DNA of 15,093 bases from an uncultured Bacteroides sp. (lineage in GTDB: Bacteria; Bacteroidota; Bacteroidia; Bacteroidales; Bacteroidaceae). The notes under the pieces were generated by a model that saw only the letters and a program-made list of their open reading frames with translations, did no database searches and was not told the DNA's origin. This document shows, piece after piece, positions 1 through 6,616 of this stretch (positions are counted from its first letter, which is position 1; each line of letters begins with the position of its first letter). The DNA is taken from the NCBI RefSeq assembly GCF_905207245.1, contig NZ_CAJLKP010000108.1, positions 1 through 15,093 of the forward strand. Reading direction: 5' to 3'. The translations under genes were made by a program, and so were the position numbers.

Positions 1-282
1 GAGCCGTTCCACCGTATTGGTGGTTCCGCTTGCGGTCTGCTCGTAGCCGTCCACATTCAATATATAACTGTCTGCTATGGCTTCCGGCAGCAGATCACCC
101 CAGTCTATCTGCACCACAATCGCCCCCTTGTCGGGGTGCGGCGTGTCGTACAGTTCGTCCTTGACGCAACCGGTAAGTGAGAAAACCATTGCTAAGGTAA
201 TCGCAACGGTGCAGACTGATGAAACCGTTTTGCAAGCGGCAATTATTTTTGATAAGCGTATATATACAGTTTGTTTTTCCAT
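1..282 (-). CDS. FimB/Mfa2-type fimbrial accessory lipoprotein, N-terminal part (cut by window edge)
   Basis: The first 94 codons are visible; the gene continues beyond base 1. The ATG at 282-280 follows AAAAGGAG with good spacing, and starts 15 bp after the stop of the upstream gene, so the two are in one operon. The N-terminus is a long lipoprotein signal peptide: basic start, hydrophobic stretch about residues 25-37, then L-T-G-C with the lipidated Cys at residue 39. The motif C-V-K-D-E-L-Y-D-T-P-H-P-D-K-G-A follows at once and is typical of Bacteroides FimB/Mfa2 family fimbrial subunits. In that family the protein sits in the outer membrane and anchors or limits fimbriae built from fimbrillins encoded downstream. 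Family assignment is from the N-terminus only; the fimbrillin genes themselves would lie outside the window. Confidence 0.75.
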   Translation of the reverse strand, partial: MEKQTVYIRLSKIIAACKTVSSVCTVAITLAMVFSLTGCVKDELYDTPHPDKGAIVVQIDWGDLLPEAIADSYILNVDGYEQTASGTTNTVERL

Positions 283-297
283 ATCATCTCCTTTTAT

Positions 298-1463
298 TTA
301 GAATAGTTTCCACATCAGCGTCACTCCGGCTGATACCGGACCCCACCAGTTCTTGCTCTCCTTGCCTTGTCTCACCCTCACGCCGTCGATGACCTCGTAT
401 TTGTCATAGTCGGCATGGAGGCAGCCGATGCCGAGATTGAAGTCCAGTGCAAGCGCACGGTTCAGTTTCAGTTGATAGCCTCCGGTAATGCCGCCGCCCT
501 GATAGTCGCCCTGCTTTCCGGTATCGCCCAGCTTGTAGTTGAACTCGCCGACTTTATACATAGCTCCGATATAGCCGCGTTTCTCCTTGCCTGTATAGTA
601 GCGCACTTCGGGAGCAACTTCCCAAAGGGCGTATCTTCTATTCTTGTTGTCCCATGACCATGAAGTCCATGCACCGTTTACAAGAATGCTCCAGTTGCGG
701 TCGATGCGCCACTCCATGCCGAGGTCGGGGGTAAGGGTGGCCCAATGCAGCAGATTGGCACGGAGAGAGAAAGAGTTGTCATGTTTGTGTTCCTCCGCTT
801 TGGCGGCAAGCCGTGTGGCTTCCGCTTGTTCCTTGGCAGTTTGCTCTGCTGCCCGTCGTTCGGCTTCTTCCTGTTCCTGCCTGGCTTTTTCCGCTGCAAG
901 ACGCTCCCGTTCGGCACGTTCTGCCGTCAGGCGTTCCTGCTCGGCCTGCCTTGCTTGCTCGGCAGCCAGCCGTTCGGCTTCGGGGTCGCCAAATACTTCT
1001 TTGTTATACGCCAGCACACGGGTGGCAGCTTCTTCGCCCGCTATCTGTGCCACTTTCTCTACGCTGGCGGGGAAAGATTGCGCAGGTCGTCCGGGCCGTA
1101 GCCATGAGGAATAATCCGGTCGGTGACGAACATCTTTTCCGTCATTCCCACCTGTCTGATGAGTTCCGCTTTCACACGATTGTTGCGAAGGTAGGCCATG
1201 CGCTGTGCGGATAGGTCACTGGTGGGAGAAGCCGCATAACTGCTGACATTGACATACATCCGTCCGCTTCGTAACTGTGGCAGGCATACACTCAGGGTAT
1301 CGCACAACCGTTCCAATTCAGTTCCGTTCTGCCGGTAAGGGATATAAAACATATCTTTCACCGGTACAAACCGGAACACGTATTCGCTACCCCCTTTTTC
1401 CTGTGCTGCAAGCGGCAAGAGAAGCAGCAGAAAGAGGGACAAGAACATTATTCTTTTCAGCAT
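298..1463 (-). pseudogene. DUF3575 outer-membrane protein gene, split by a frameshift near 1069-1081
   Basis: Two reading frames together make one DUF3575 protein. From an internal ATG at 1463 the first frame has a hydrophobic signal sequence ending L-P-L-A-A-Q, then an OmpA-like segment (V-N-V-S-S-Y-A-A ... A-Q-R-M-A-Y-L-R-N-N-R), and stops at TAG 1061-1059. The second frame picks up with F-P-A-S-V-E-K-V-A-Q-I-A-G-E-E-A-A, runs through an Ala/Glu/Arg-rich coiled coil of about 65 residues, and ends in a beta-barrel-like DUF3575 domain finishing M-W-K-L-F (stop 300-298). The frames differ by one base at a run reading TTTCCCC on the coding strand (1075-1069). DUF3575 genes commonly sit next to FimB/Mfa2 genes. 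The downstream half lacks its own good start (only GTG at 1053). Real mutation, reversible slippage and assembly error cannot be separated here. Confidence 0.7.
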
Positions 1464-1880
1464 GGTATCTATTATTTTGGTAAATTCTTCGGGAGTGATA
1501 TTGGGTGGATTGAACGGGTATGGACGCTGGGATGTAGGAACCAGCTTCCTCAATTCCAGATTCTCGGTAATGGTACGCACCAGATATTCCTGGCTCCGGC
1601 GTAACTTACGTTTATAACGACAAAGGAAAATGAAAAGAGTGATTATCGTCAGTAAAGACATAATAAGCAGGAGAAACAGCACCGTAAAGAAAAGAAGGTT
1701 GGTACTTGTGGAGTCAGTTGTAGCTGTCGTTTCTGCGGCATATATTAAGGTAGGAGAACAAATCAGAAAGAGAAAGTATAGCAAACAAAATCCGGTAGAT
1801 CTACCGGATTTGTTCTCCGGAGAGATTCCTCCGGAGAACAAATGGGGATTATTAAATATGTTTATACTTCTTTTTTCCAT
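1059..1880 (-). CDS. small membrane protein ORF running in frame into the DUF3575 N-terminus
   Basis: The ORF opens at ATG 1880 (a GTG lies three codons upstream) just below the promoter at 1912-1942. It encodes a short charged leader, a hydrophobic signal-like segment (about residues 31-48, ending I-Y-A-A), a Thr/Ser-rich stretch, a second long membrane segment of about 26 residues, then a basic tail. No stop separates this from the DUF3575 signal sequence: I-T-P-E-E-F-T-K-I-I-D-T-M-L-K-R-I-M-F is read straight through. A TAATAG in the +1 frame lies just before the internal ATG at 1463, which suggests that two originally separate genes may have been joined by a one-base change. Alternatively this is one long natural protein. 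I do not recognise the first half, and the start is uncertain because hairpin repeats fill codons 13-31. Confidence 0.5.
   Translation of the reverse strand: MEKRSINIFNNPHLFSGGISPENKSGRSTGFCLLYFLFLICSPTLIYAAETTATTDSTSTNLLFFTVLFLLLIMSLLTIITLFIFLCRYKRKLRRSQEYLVRTITENLELRKLVPTSQRPYPFNPPNITPEEFTKIIDTMLKRIMFLSLFLLLLLPLAAQEKGGSEYVFRFVPVKDMFYIPYRQNGTELERLCDTLSVCLPQLRSGRMYVNVSSYAASPTSDLSAQRMAYLRNNRVKAELIRQVGMTEKMFVTDRIIPHGYGPDDLRNLSPPA
1788..1843 (-). repeat. two adjacent perfect inverted repeats at the 5' end of the operon mRNA
   Basis: A 24-bp perfect palindrome (1788-1811, core CCGGTAGATCTACCGG) directly adjoins a 15-bp stem with a 6-nt loop (1808-1822 with 1829-1843, arm ATTTGTTCTCCGGAG). A further GGAGAACAAAT copy lies at 1753-1763. 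In the transcript these give two back-to-back hairpins within the first 31 codons, and an AGGAGGAA-like stretch lies in the second stem and loop. They look like an interspersed REP-type repeat or a structured leader; I cannot say which. Confidence 0.6.
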
Positions 1881-1911
1881 TTGAGTCACGTGTCTTGTTT
1901 TTAACGTGGCT

Positions 1912-1942
1912 CAAAGGTATAGAAGTAGCGTTGGGCGGCAAT
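1912..1942 (-). promoter_or_regulatory. promoter of the fimbrial operon
   Basis: On the minus strand TACCTTTG (1919-1912) matches the Bacteroides -7 consensus TAnnTTTG. ATTG (1942-1939) lies exactly 19 bp upstream as a near-consensus -33 element. The inferred start site is about 1905, giving a leader of roughly 25 nt to the ATG at 1880. Confidence 0.55.
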
Positions 1943-1956
1943 GGTTTTTAGGTGGG

Positions 1957-1999
1957 TTGTAGTCTCATTTAGTCACTCTTGTAGTCTCATTTAGTCACT
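1957..1999 (-). promoter_or_regulatory. tandem 21-nt direct repeats, probable activator binding site
   Basis: TTGTAGTCTCATTTAGTCAC followed by T occurs identically at 1957-1977 and 1979-1999 (period 22 bp, two helical turns). The pair lies about 15 bp upstream of the -33 element of the fimbrial operon promoter, roughly -52 to -94. This is where AraC-family activators bind as a head-to-tail dimer, and the gene for such a regulator ends only 37 bp further on. Binding is inferred. Confidence 0.55.
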
Positions 2000-2035
2000 T
2001 TTGCTGTCTCGAAAACTCCCTTTTCTTGATGTATA

Positions 2036-3913
2036 TCATTCATTTTCAGTGCGTTTGTTTCCTGAACGGTATTCTGAGGGCGTCATGCCGAATTGTTCGA
2101 GGAAAAGGCGATAAAAAGTCGCCTTATTCGGAATACCACATTCTTTGGCTATGGCATCTATCGCATAGTCGGGATGCTCTTTAAGCATTCGGGCGGCGTA
2201 GTCCATCCGGAGATTATTGATGTATTGAGAGAAACCTATGCCGGCATATTGCTTGAAAAGCAGTGCGAATTTGTTCTTGGGGATGCGTACCAGCTTCATC
2301 AGATCTGCCCTCGAAAAGTCGGGTTGCAGGAAGAGCTTCCGGCTGATAATTTCACGTTCCGCACGGTCGAATAATGACTGACCGTTCGGAATGGTTTCGT
2401 TGTTTGGATTGTCTTCGGATGTATCAGCGTCCGGTTGTTCAGCGTCCGGTTGTTCGGTGTCAGGTAGTTCGGTATCACTTTGCACTTCCTTCTCCGTCGA
2501 TAAAACATTCACTGCCGACTTCCACTTTTGCAGCTCGTCTTCCGCTGTCTGCAACCGTTCTGTCAATATCAGGTTCTCATCTTTGCGGCGGTAGAGTTCG
2601 TCCTTATAGTTCAGCAAGTCGTCTATCCGGGCTGACATCGACTTGTTCTTTATCCGGATGGTACGGGCATGGCGGATGATGCGCCACATCAGCACACCGA
2701 GCAGGCCGATGATGCAAACGGCAAATAGCAGTATCATCCGGTTTTCCCGTAGTTTGGCGGCTTGTTGCGTCAGTTGCGCCTCTTTCTCTGCGGTTTCATA
2801 AATAGTGGCGAGTTCCAGCACTCCGTTCTGCTTTTCGCGCAGGCGAAGGCTGTCCGAGAGGATATACATCTGTTTGTAGGTCTGTGCAGCGGCATCTTGG
2901 TTACCCAGTCCCTCGTATGCCTGTGCCTCAAAATTAAGAATACGCTCCAGATAGAAATAATTGATGGTATCGCCCTGCTCTTTCCAGCGTTCCTTGTCGG
3001 CATGGATGAACCGGAGTACTTCCGGATAACGTTTCACACCCACGAGATAATCAAAACGCATCTGTTTCCCGTCATCGGTATGGGCATAGTCCGTCTGTTC
3101 GAATTTACGATAGAACTCCGCGCCTTTCTCCGGTTGCCCGTCGGCAAGGAAGATACGGGCGTATGTGACATAGCCGCATGCCAGCCGCATGTCGTACATA
3201 CCTTCGGGGATGTCGGGACAGTTTTTGAATTGCTCCATCAGTTTTTCATACCGCGGCAACAAGGCGATGGCTTCGGAATACTTCCCGTCATACATCGCAA
3301 AGGTGAGCTTTACGCCGTAGATATAGATGAGGTCGTCCACCGGCTTCCACCTTTGGCAGCCTTCGGTCATCTCTTCCTGCATCTGCAAGGCCTGCTCCAC
3401 GTACTCGTCCGCTTCGTCTTTCAGCCCCATGTCCCGCTTGTTCATTCCCAGATAGAGCAACAGGTTGGCTTCCGCAATGCGGTCGCCCGTCTGCCGGGCA
3501 AGCTCGATGCCTTCGAGGGCATAGCGGGTGCTTTCCGTATAGTTTCCCGTGCCGTTGTACTGGTCGGTTATCAGTTCGAGCAGCATCAGGGCTTCGTCGG
3601 GATGCCGGCGTATGGAGTCATTGCGATAGGCTTTCATGGCGTACTTCAAGGCAAGGCGGTACATGCTCATTCCGTTTTGGTAGACAACGCTGCGCATGTG
3701 GTCCAGACGGAACTGCGGCTGCAACTTCCGTTGCTCCATTTCGTCTATCAGTGCCAACGCACGCTCAGGTTCGGTGACACTGATCTGCGATATATATTTC
3801 CGGGTAAGGATGCTATCAGGCAGAGGTGTGTTTTCGGCATGGATATGGAAACCGGTAAGGCCGGTGATGAATAATACACATATAAAAGCTATACTACGGC
3901 AAAGGCTGTTCAT
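2036..3913 (-). CDS. membrane-bound TPR / AraC-family hybrid transcriptional regulator
   Basis: The 625-residue protein starts at ATG 3913 (preceded by AGAAAAGAAG); an in-frame ATG at 3994 would add 27 unlikely residues ahead of the signal sequence. Residues 1-25 are a signal or anchor segment. The long N-terminal half has alpha-helical TPR-like repeats rich in Tyr/Ala/Leu. One membrane helix lies at about 392-410 (L-L-F-A-V-C-I-I-G-L-L-G-V-L-M-W), then a coiled coil and an acidic repeat P-D-T-E-Q-P-D-A-E-Q-P-D-A-D. The C-terminus (about 513-620) is an AraC/XylS double helix-turn-helix ending F-Y-R-L-F-L-E-Q-F-G-M-T-P-S-E-Y-R. The likely layout is a periplasmic TPR sensor with a cytoplasmic DNA-binding domain. 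Its position 150 bp upstream of the fimbrial operon on the same strand, with repeats before that operon's promoter, suggests that it controls the operon. The ligand is unknown. Confidence 0.85.
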   Translation of the reverse strand: MNSLCRSIAFICVLFITGLTGFHIHAENTPLPDSILTRKYISQISVTEPERALALIDEMEQRKLQPQFRLDHMRSVVYQNGMSMYRLALKYAMKAYRNDSIRRHPDEALMLLELITDQYNGTGNYTESTRYALEGIELARQTGDRIAEANLLLYLGMNKRDMGLKDEADEYVEQALQMQEEMTEGCQRWKPVDDLIYIYGVKLTFAMYDGKYSEAIALLPRYEKLMEQFKNCPDIPEGMYDMRLACGYVTYARIFLADGQPEKGAEFYRKFEQTDYAHTDDGKQMRFDYLVGVKRYPEVLRFIHADKERWKEQGDTINYFYLERILNFEAQAYEGLGNQDAAAQTYKQMYILSDSLRLREKQNGVLELATIYETAEKEAQLTQQAAKLRENRMILLFAVCIIGLLGVLMWRIIRHARTIRIKNKSMSARIDDLLNYKDELYRRKDENLILTERLQTAEDELQKWKSAVNVLSTEKEVQSDTELPDTEQPDAEQPDADTSEDNPNNETIPNGQSLFDRAEREIISRKLFLQPDFSRADLMKLVRIPKNKFALLFKQYAGIGFSQYINNLRMDYAARMLKEHPDYAIDAIAKECGIPNKATFYRLFLEQFGMTPSEYRSGNKRTENE

Positions 3914-3959
3914 CTTCTTTTCTGTTTTCTCTATTCTGTGATAAATATGGTTTGCACTG

Positions 3960-3967
3960 CAAAAGTA
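3960..3967 (-). promoter_or_regulatory. possible -7 element for the TPR/AraC gene
   Basis: TACTTTTG on the minus strand matches TAnnTTTG and would give a leader of about 40 nt. No convincing -33 element lies 19 bp upstream, so this is tentative. Confidence 0.35.
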
Positions 3968-4061
3968 GTACAAAAATGTTTCTGCCTGTAGCATTTATAA
4001 ATAAACCTTTTTGTTTTTTTATACTATGAAGAGTTGGTGTGGGGCGGATAAGCACGGGTAA

Positions 4062-4208
4062 ATCCCCTTATTACATCCTCATCTGGGAGGAAGCAGGAAC
4101 CCTACACGCGGCAATCTGGTTTCAGTGACTGAAAATGCACGTAACCATCCCTTTGATTACGACGAACTCGAATCAACCGGCAAACATTTAAAAGACATCT
4201 TATCATGA
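4062..4208 (+). pseudogene. 3' remnant of the gene upstream of PRTRC thiF (perhaps the E2-like PRTRC protein B)
   Basis: A reading frame with no start runs from after TAA 4059-4061 to TGA 4206-4208, ending D-Y-D-E-L-E-S-T-G-K-H-L-K-D-I-L-S. Its stop overlaps the thiF start as ATGA, the arrangement of translationally coupled operon genes. A second frame over 4030-4128 also reads like protein (T-G-K-S-P-Y-Y-I-L-I-W-E-E-A-G-T), which suggests a frameshift inside the remnant. Segment N-P-T-R-G-N-L-V-S-V resembles the C-terminal region of PRTRC protein B (E2-like) as I remember it; this identification is weak. The rest of the gene is absent, since the regulator promoter lies directly upstream. Confidence 0.4.
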
Positions 4209-4984
4209 AAAGAATCCATTATACAGACAATTATCTGCTCAAGCCGTACCATCCCGTTACGGTCTTTATTGCAGGTGCGGGAGGTACAGGTTCGCAAGTC
4301 ATTACCAACCTGGCACGCATGAGCATGGCATTGCAGGCATTGGGGCATCCGGGACTGCACGTGACCGTATTCGATCCGGATACCGTCAGCGAAGCGAATA
4401 TCGGAAGGCAACTGTTCAGTGAGTCGGAACTGGGACAAAACAAGGCAGTCGCACTCGTTACACGTATCAACCGGTTTTTCGGTTACACATGGATGGCAGA
4501 AGGATACCACTATCCCTTGCATAGAAAAGAAGACAAGGAGAATCCTGAGCTGGCTAATATCATGGATAATATCAGATCAAGGCTTGATTTGTGGAAGTTC
4601 CTTAAAAGCCATAGAAAAATAAACGTCAATAATGAGAAGGCACCCATATACTGGATGGATTTTGGAAATGCACAAACTACAGGGCAGGTACTGATAGGCA
4701 ATATCCGCAATAAAATCAGGCAGCCGACTTCCAAAGAATATATACCTACACCCCAAATGAATGTGATCACCGAAGAGGTCAGCTATTCCACCATCAAGGA
4801 GAAAGATTCAGGACCGAGCTGTTCATTGGCGGAGGCACTCAACAAGCAGGATTTGTATATCAATTCCATGCTGTCACAAGTAGGTTGCGAAATATTGTGG
4901 ACGATGTTCAAGGAAGGGAGCACGCTGTACAGAGGGGCATACGTCAATCTGAAAACACTGAGGGTTAATCCGATTCCGGTATGA
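4205..4984 (+). CDS. PRTRC system ThiF/E1-like adenylating enzyme
   Basis: The 259-residue protein is full length for the PRTRC ThiF family. It has the nucleotide-binding loop G24-A-G-G-T-G29 after a short beta strand, the acidic F-D57-P-D59 ending strand 2, and the E1 signature N65-I-G-R68-Q with K80 in G-Q-N-K-A. These residues in ThiF/MoeB/E1 proteins bind ATP and adenylate the C-terminus of a ubiquitin-like protein. The CxxC zinc pairs of many E1 enzymes are absent. A conserved-looking G-P-S-C-S-L-A-E-A-L (Cys about 202) could be the acceptor cysteine. PRTRC modules of plasmids and integrative elements normally place this gene beside E2-like and JAB-peptidase-like genes; here only a scrap of an upstream gene survives. 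The role of PRTRC is not well known, and this copy may be an orphan. Confidence 0.85.
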   Translation: MKRIHYTDNYLLKPYHPVTVFIAGAGGTGSQVITNLARMSMALQALGHPGLHVTVFDPDTVSEANIGRQLFSESELGQNKAVALVTRINRFFGYTWMAEGYHYPLHRKEDKENPELANIMDNIRSRLDLWKFLKSHRKINVNNEKAPIYWMDFGNAQTTGQVLIGNIRNKIRQPTSKEYIPTPQMNVITEEVSYSTIKEKDSGPSCSLAEALNKQDLYINSMLSQVGCEILWTMFKEGSTLYRGAYVNLKTLRVNPIPV

Positions 4985-5001
4985 TGATTTCCTATACTCC
5001 T

Positions 5002-5063
5002 ATAAACAAAGACAGCTTCCTTTTCAAGTCTTCATGGACTGTATGGGAAGCTGTTTTGTTTAT
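5002..5063. terminator. hairpin between convergent thiF and NYN genes
   Basis: Arms ATAAACAAAGACAGCTTCC (5002-5020) and GGAAGCTGTTTTGTTTAT (5046-5063) pair with one bulged base. The loop holds a small inner AGTC/GACT stem. Its position between convergent stop codons fits a shared bidirectional terminator. Confidence 0.6.
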
Positions 5064-5082
5064 GATATATCTACCATCCGGT

Positions 5083-5781
5083 TCAAGGTTTCAATCGTAC
5101 GGCACTGGCTATACCTTTCTCTGTTTTCACCAGTTCATATTTATCCAGCTTTTCATACAGTTTTCCAAGCGTCTTGCAGCCGTACCTTTTCACCTTGAAT
5201 TTGGGCATCAGCTTTTTCAATGCTCCTCCGATCAAAGACAAGGAAACTTCCGGTTTGCTGTCTGAAGCCAACTCAAAAGCCTTATCGAAATACTCCAGAT
5301 CCCGACGGAGGAAGAACTCCGGGGTATTTTCCGAAGCCTTTATCTCTTTCCGATCGGAGAACAGAAATTCAGAACATGAACGGACCAAAGCTAAGGGAGC
5401 TTTGCTTTCACCGTATCCCAGAATTACCTGCCCGGCTTCCCTGATCCGTTGGGCAAGCATAGTGTAATCGCCGTCACTGGCGACCAGGCAGAAGCTATCA
5501 GTTTGACCGCCATGAAGGATATCCATCGCTTCTATAACGAGTGCTATATCAGTCGTGTTCTTTCCCGTAGTATAGGAAGAAGCCTGTACCATCCTGAACC
5601 CATATTCTTTTGCAATATCTTTCCAACCCAAAAGCGGTTTTCGGGTCCAGTCTCCGTATATGCGCCTGACAACAGCGTTTCCATAACAGGCTACAAAATT
5701 CATAACGTCTTCTATCTTTTCGGGCGAAGCATTGTCATCGTCTATCAATACGGCAACTGACAGATTCTTATTCTGTTTCAT
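5083..5781 (-). CDS. NYN-domain (PIN-like) putative ribonuclease with C-terminal LOTUS/OST-HTH domain
   Basis: The 232-residue protein begins with a beta strand leading to D14-D15-D16-N-A, the first acidic cluster of NYN (DUF88/LabA-like) domains. Further conserved acids are D78 (N-T-T-D-I-A-L), D87 (E-A-M-D), and D103/D105 in S-D-G-D-Y-T. These form the metal-binding site of this PIN-like nuclease fold. Residues about 155-230 (F-F-L-R-R-D-L-E ... L-G-K-L-Y-E-K-L-D-K-Y) look like an OST-HTH/LOTUS RNA-binding domain, a common partner of NYN. RNA cleavage or processing is inferred from the family. The gene is monocistronic, with its own promoter and a terminator shared with thiF. It lies in the decayed island but is itself intact. 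Confidence 0.85.
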   Translation of the reverse strand: MKQNKNLSVAVLIDDDNASPEKIEDVMNFVACYGNAVVRRIYGDWTRKPLLGWKDIAKEYGFRMVQASSYTTGKNTTDIALVIEAMDILHGGQTDSFCLVASDGDYTMLAQRIREAGQVILGYGESKAPLALVRSCSEFLFSDRKEIKASENTPEFFLRRDLEYFDKAFELASDSKPEVSLSLIGGALKKLMPKFKVKRYGCKTLGKLYEKLDKYELVKTEKGIASAVRLKP

Positions 5782-5797
5782 TTCAGTTATTTGATTG

Positions 5798-5825
5798 CAA
5801 AGTTATTATAACTTCCTTAAACCAA
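5798..5825 (-). promoter_or_regulatory. promoter of the NYN gene
   Basis: TAACTTTG (5805-5798, minus strand) matches the Bacteroides -7 element, with TTG (5825-5823) 17 bp upstream. The leader to ATG 5781 is about 10 nt. A small inverted repeat AACTTCC/GGAAGTT (about 5809-5815 and 5836-5842) flanks the -33 region. Confidence 0.5.
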
Positions 5826-5859
5826 GAATAGTTTGCGGAAGTTTCTAAATGTATCCGGA

Positions 5860-6123
5860 TCATTCTTTCTTTTTGCCGCGCTGTTTCAGGAATTCCTGAA
5901 TCTCCGAACTGCGGTAGTAGTTCTTGCCGTTCTTATCCATGTGATAATAGCGGATAAGTCCTTTTTCACGGTAACGGGCAAGGGTACGCTGGGTTACGCC
6001 AAGGAGGTTGGCAAGGTCACAATTATCCAGCAGGGTATCTCCGTCCAGGCAATCTTTCAGGCGGTTCATACGGTCCAACTTCTTTTCTATACGGTCGAAG
6101 CCTTCTACAATGGTCAGTATCAT
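5860..6123 (-). CDS. small helix-turn-helix (excisionase/MerR-like) DNA-binding protein
   Basis: The 87-residue protein has an N-terminal amphipathic helix (I-V-E-G-F-D-R-I-E-K-K-L-D) and then a winged HTH: L-L-D-N-C-D-L-A-N-L-L-G-V-T-Q-R-T-L-A-R-Y-R-E-K-G-L-I, with a Y-Y-R-S-S-E-I-Q-E-F-L wing and helix at the end. This is the HTH_17/MerR-like small protein common in Bacteroides conjugative and mobilizable elements, where such proteins act as excisionase or mobilization regulators. It reads on the same strand as the NYN gene, 78 bp upstream of it. The integrase remnant lies immediately upstream, consistent with an integration module that has lost its recombinase. ATG 6123 is the only good start and has no clear Shine-Dalgarno site. 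Confidence 0.75.
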   Translation of the reverse strand: MILTIVEGFDRIEKKLDRMNRLKDCLDGDTLLDNCDLANLLGVTQRTLARYREKGLIRYYHMDKNGKNYYRSSEIQEFLKQRGKKKE

Positions 6124-6227
6124 TATGACATGAATAATGAAATTAAATTTGAAGAGTTTATAAAAGACATAGATTGCGCTATCTCTGAAAAAATAGATGT
6201 TGATAATTGGAATATTTCAATAAACTT

Positions 6228-6407
6228 AGTCCTCAATACCTGCCTTACCGTCCCAAACTTTGGGTTAAACGTCCACTTTGGTATTAAAACGGCTTGCCAC
6301 ACCACACCACACCATCCACTGTGATGCGGACAAAAATAGGGTAACTGCCATTGATTTTTTGCTTGTCCTTTTTTCACAAAGAAAAGAACGTTGAATGTAC
6401 TCTTCAT
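6228..6407 (-). pseudogene. 5' remnant of a tyrosine recombinase (integrase) gene
   Basis: From ATG 6407 the frame reads M-K-S-T-F-N-V-L-F-F-V-K-K-G-Q-A-K, the typical start of the arm-binding domain of Bacteroides tyrosine recombinases. The match continues only by changing frame: after a +1 shift it reads Y-P-I-F-V-R-I-T-V-D-G, then after removing 10 bases it reads V-A-S-R-F-N-T-K-V-D-V, a stop, P-K-V-W-D-G-K-A-G. The 10 surplus bases are two units of a tandem GGTGT triplet (about 6300-6314, seen as ACACC on the plus strand). About 60 codons survive; the core and catalytic domains are gone. A -7 element remains upstream. The remnant lies about 280 bp from the 3' end of a tRNA-Ser gene, a classic integration target. 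Confidence 0.7.
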
Positions 6408-6616
6408 AAACTCACTTTTTTGGGTTACAAAACTACGGTAATTAACTCAAAGTGAAGTTTATACAGGCTTGCCAAATAGCGACAGAAGTTCGCCAATTTC
6501 GGACTAAGTGTACCCCTTTTAGACTTTCGGTTGTCGGGGGGTACGAGTTAGGTTACTAACTTTGTCTTTTAAGGGCTAAATGATGTCCGGTAGGGCAGAC
6601 ATAAGGGGATAAAAAA
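6408..6616. other. non-coding stretch between integrase remnant and tRNA-Ser, with inverted repeats
   Basis: No gene is supported here. On the minus strand TAGTTTTG (6435-6428) is a -7 element left from the integrase promoter. GTACCCC (6510-6516) pairs with GGGGTAC (6538-6544), and AGTTAG-GTTA-CTAACT (6546-6561) forms a small stem. This is where an attachment site or arm sites would be expected, but no second copy of a core sequence was found in the window. Confidence 0.35.

Noticed and set aside
644..1214. Several overlapping plus-strand ORFs rich in Ser/Ala/Arg or Leu/Phe
   Set aside because: They are complements of the repetitive coiled-coil codons of the DUF3575 gene.
1957..1999. Two 21-nt repeats considered as a minimal CRISPR
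   Set aside because: The spacer is only one base, there are only two copies and no cas gene is nearby; the promoter position favours an operator.
2423..2470. Short tandem repeats (GCGTCCGGTTGTTC) that might be a regulatory array
   Set aside because: They lie in frame inside the TPR/AraC gene and encode the acidic P-D-A-E-Q repeat of its linker.
2762..3874. Long plus-strand ORF of 370 codons opposite the TPR/AraC gene
   Set aside because: It lies wholly antisense to a well-supported regulator, has no family features and is rich in His/Phe/Val as expected for a reverse-frame shadow.
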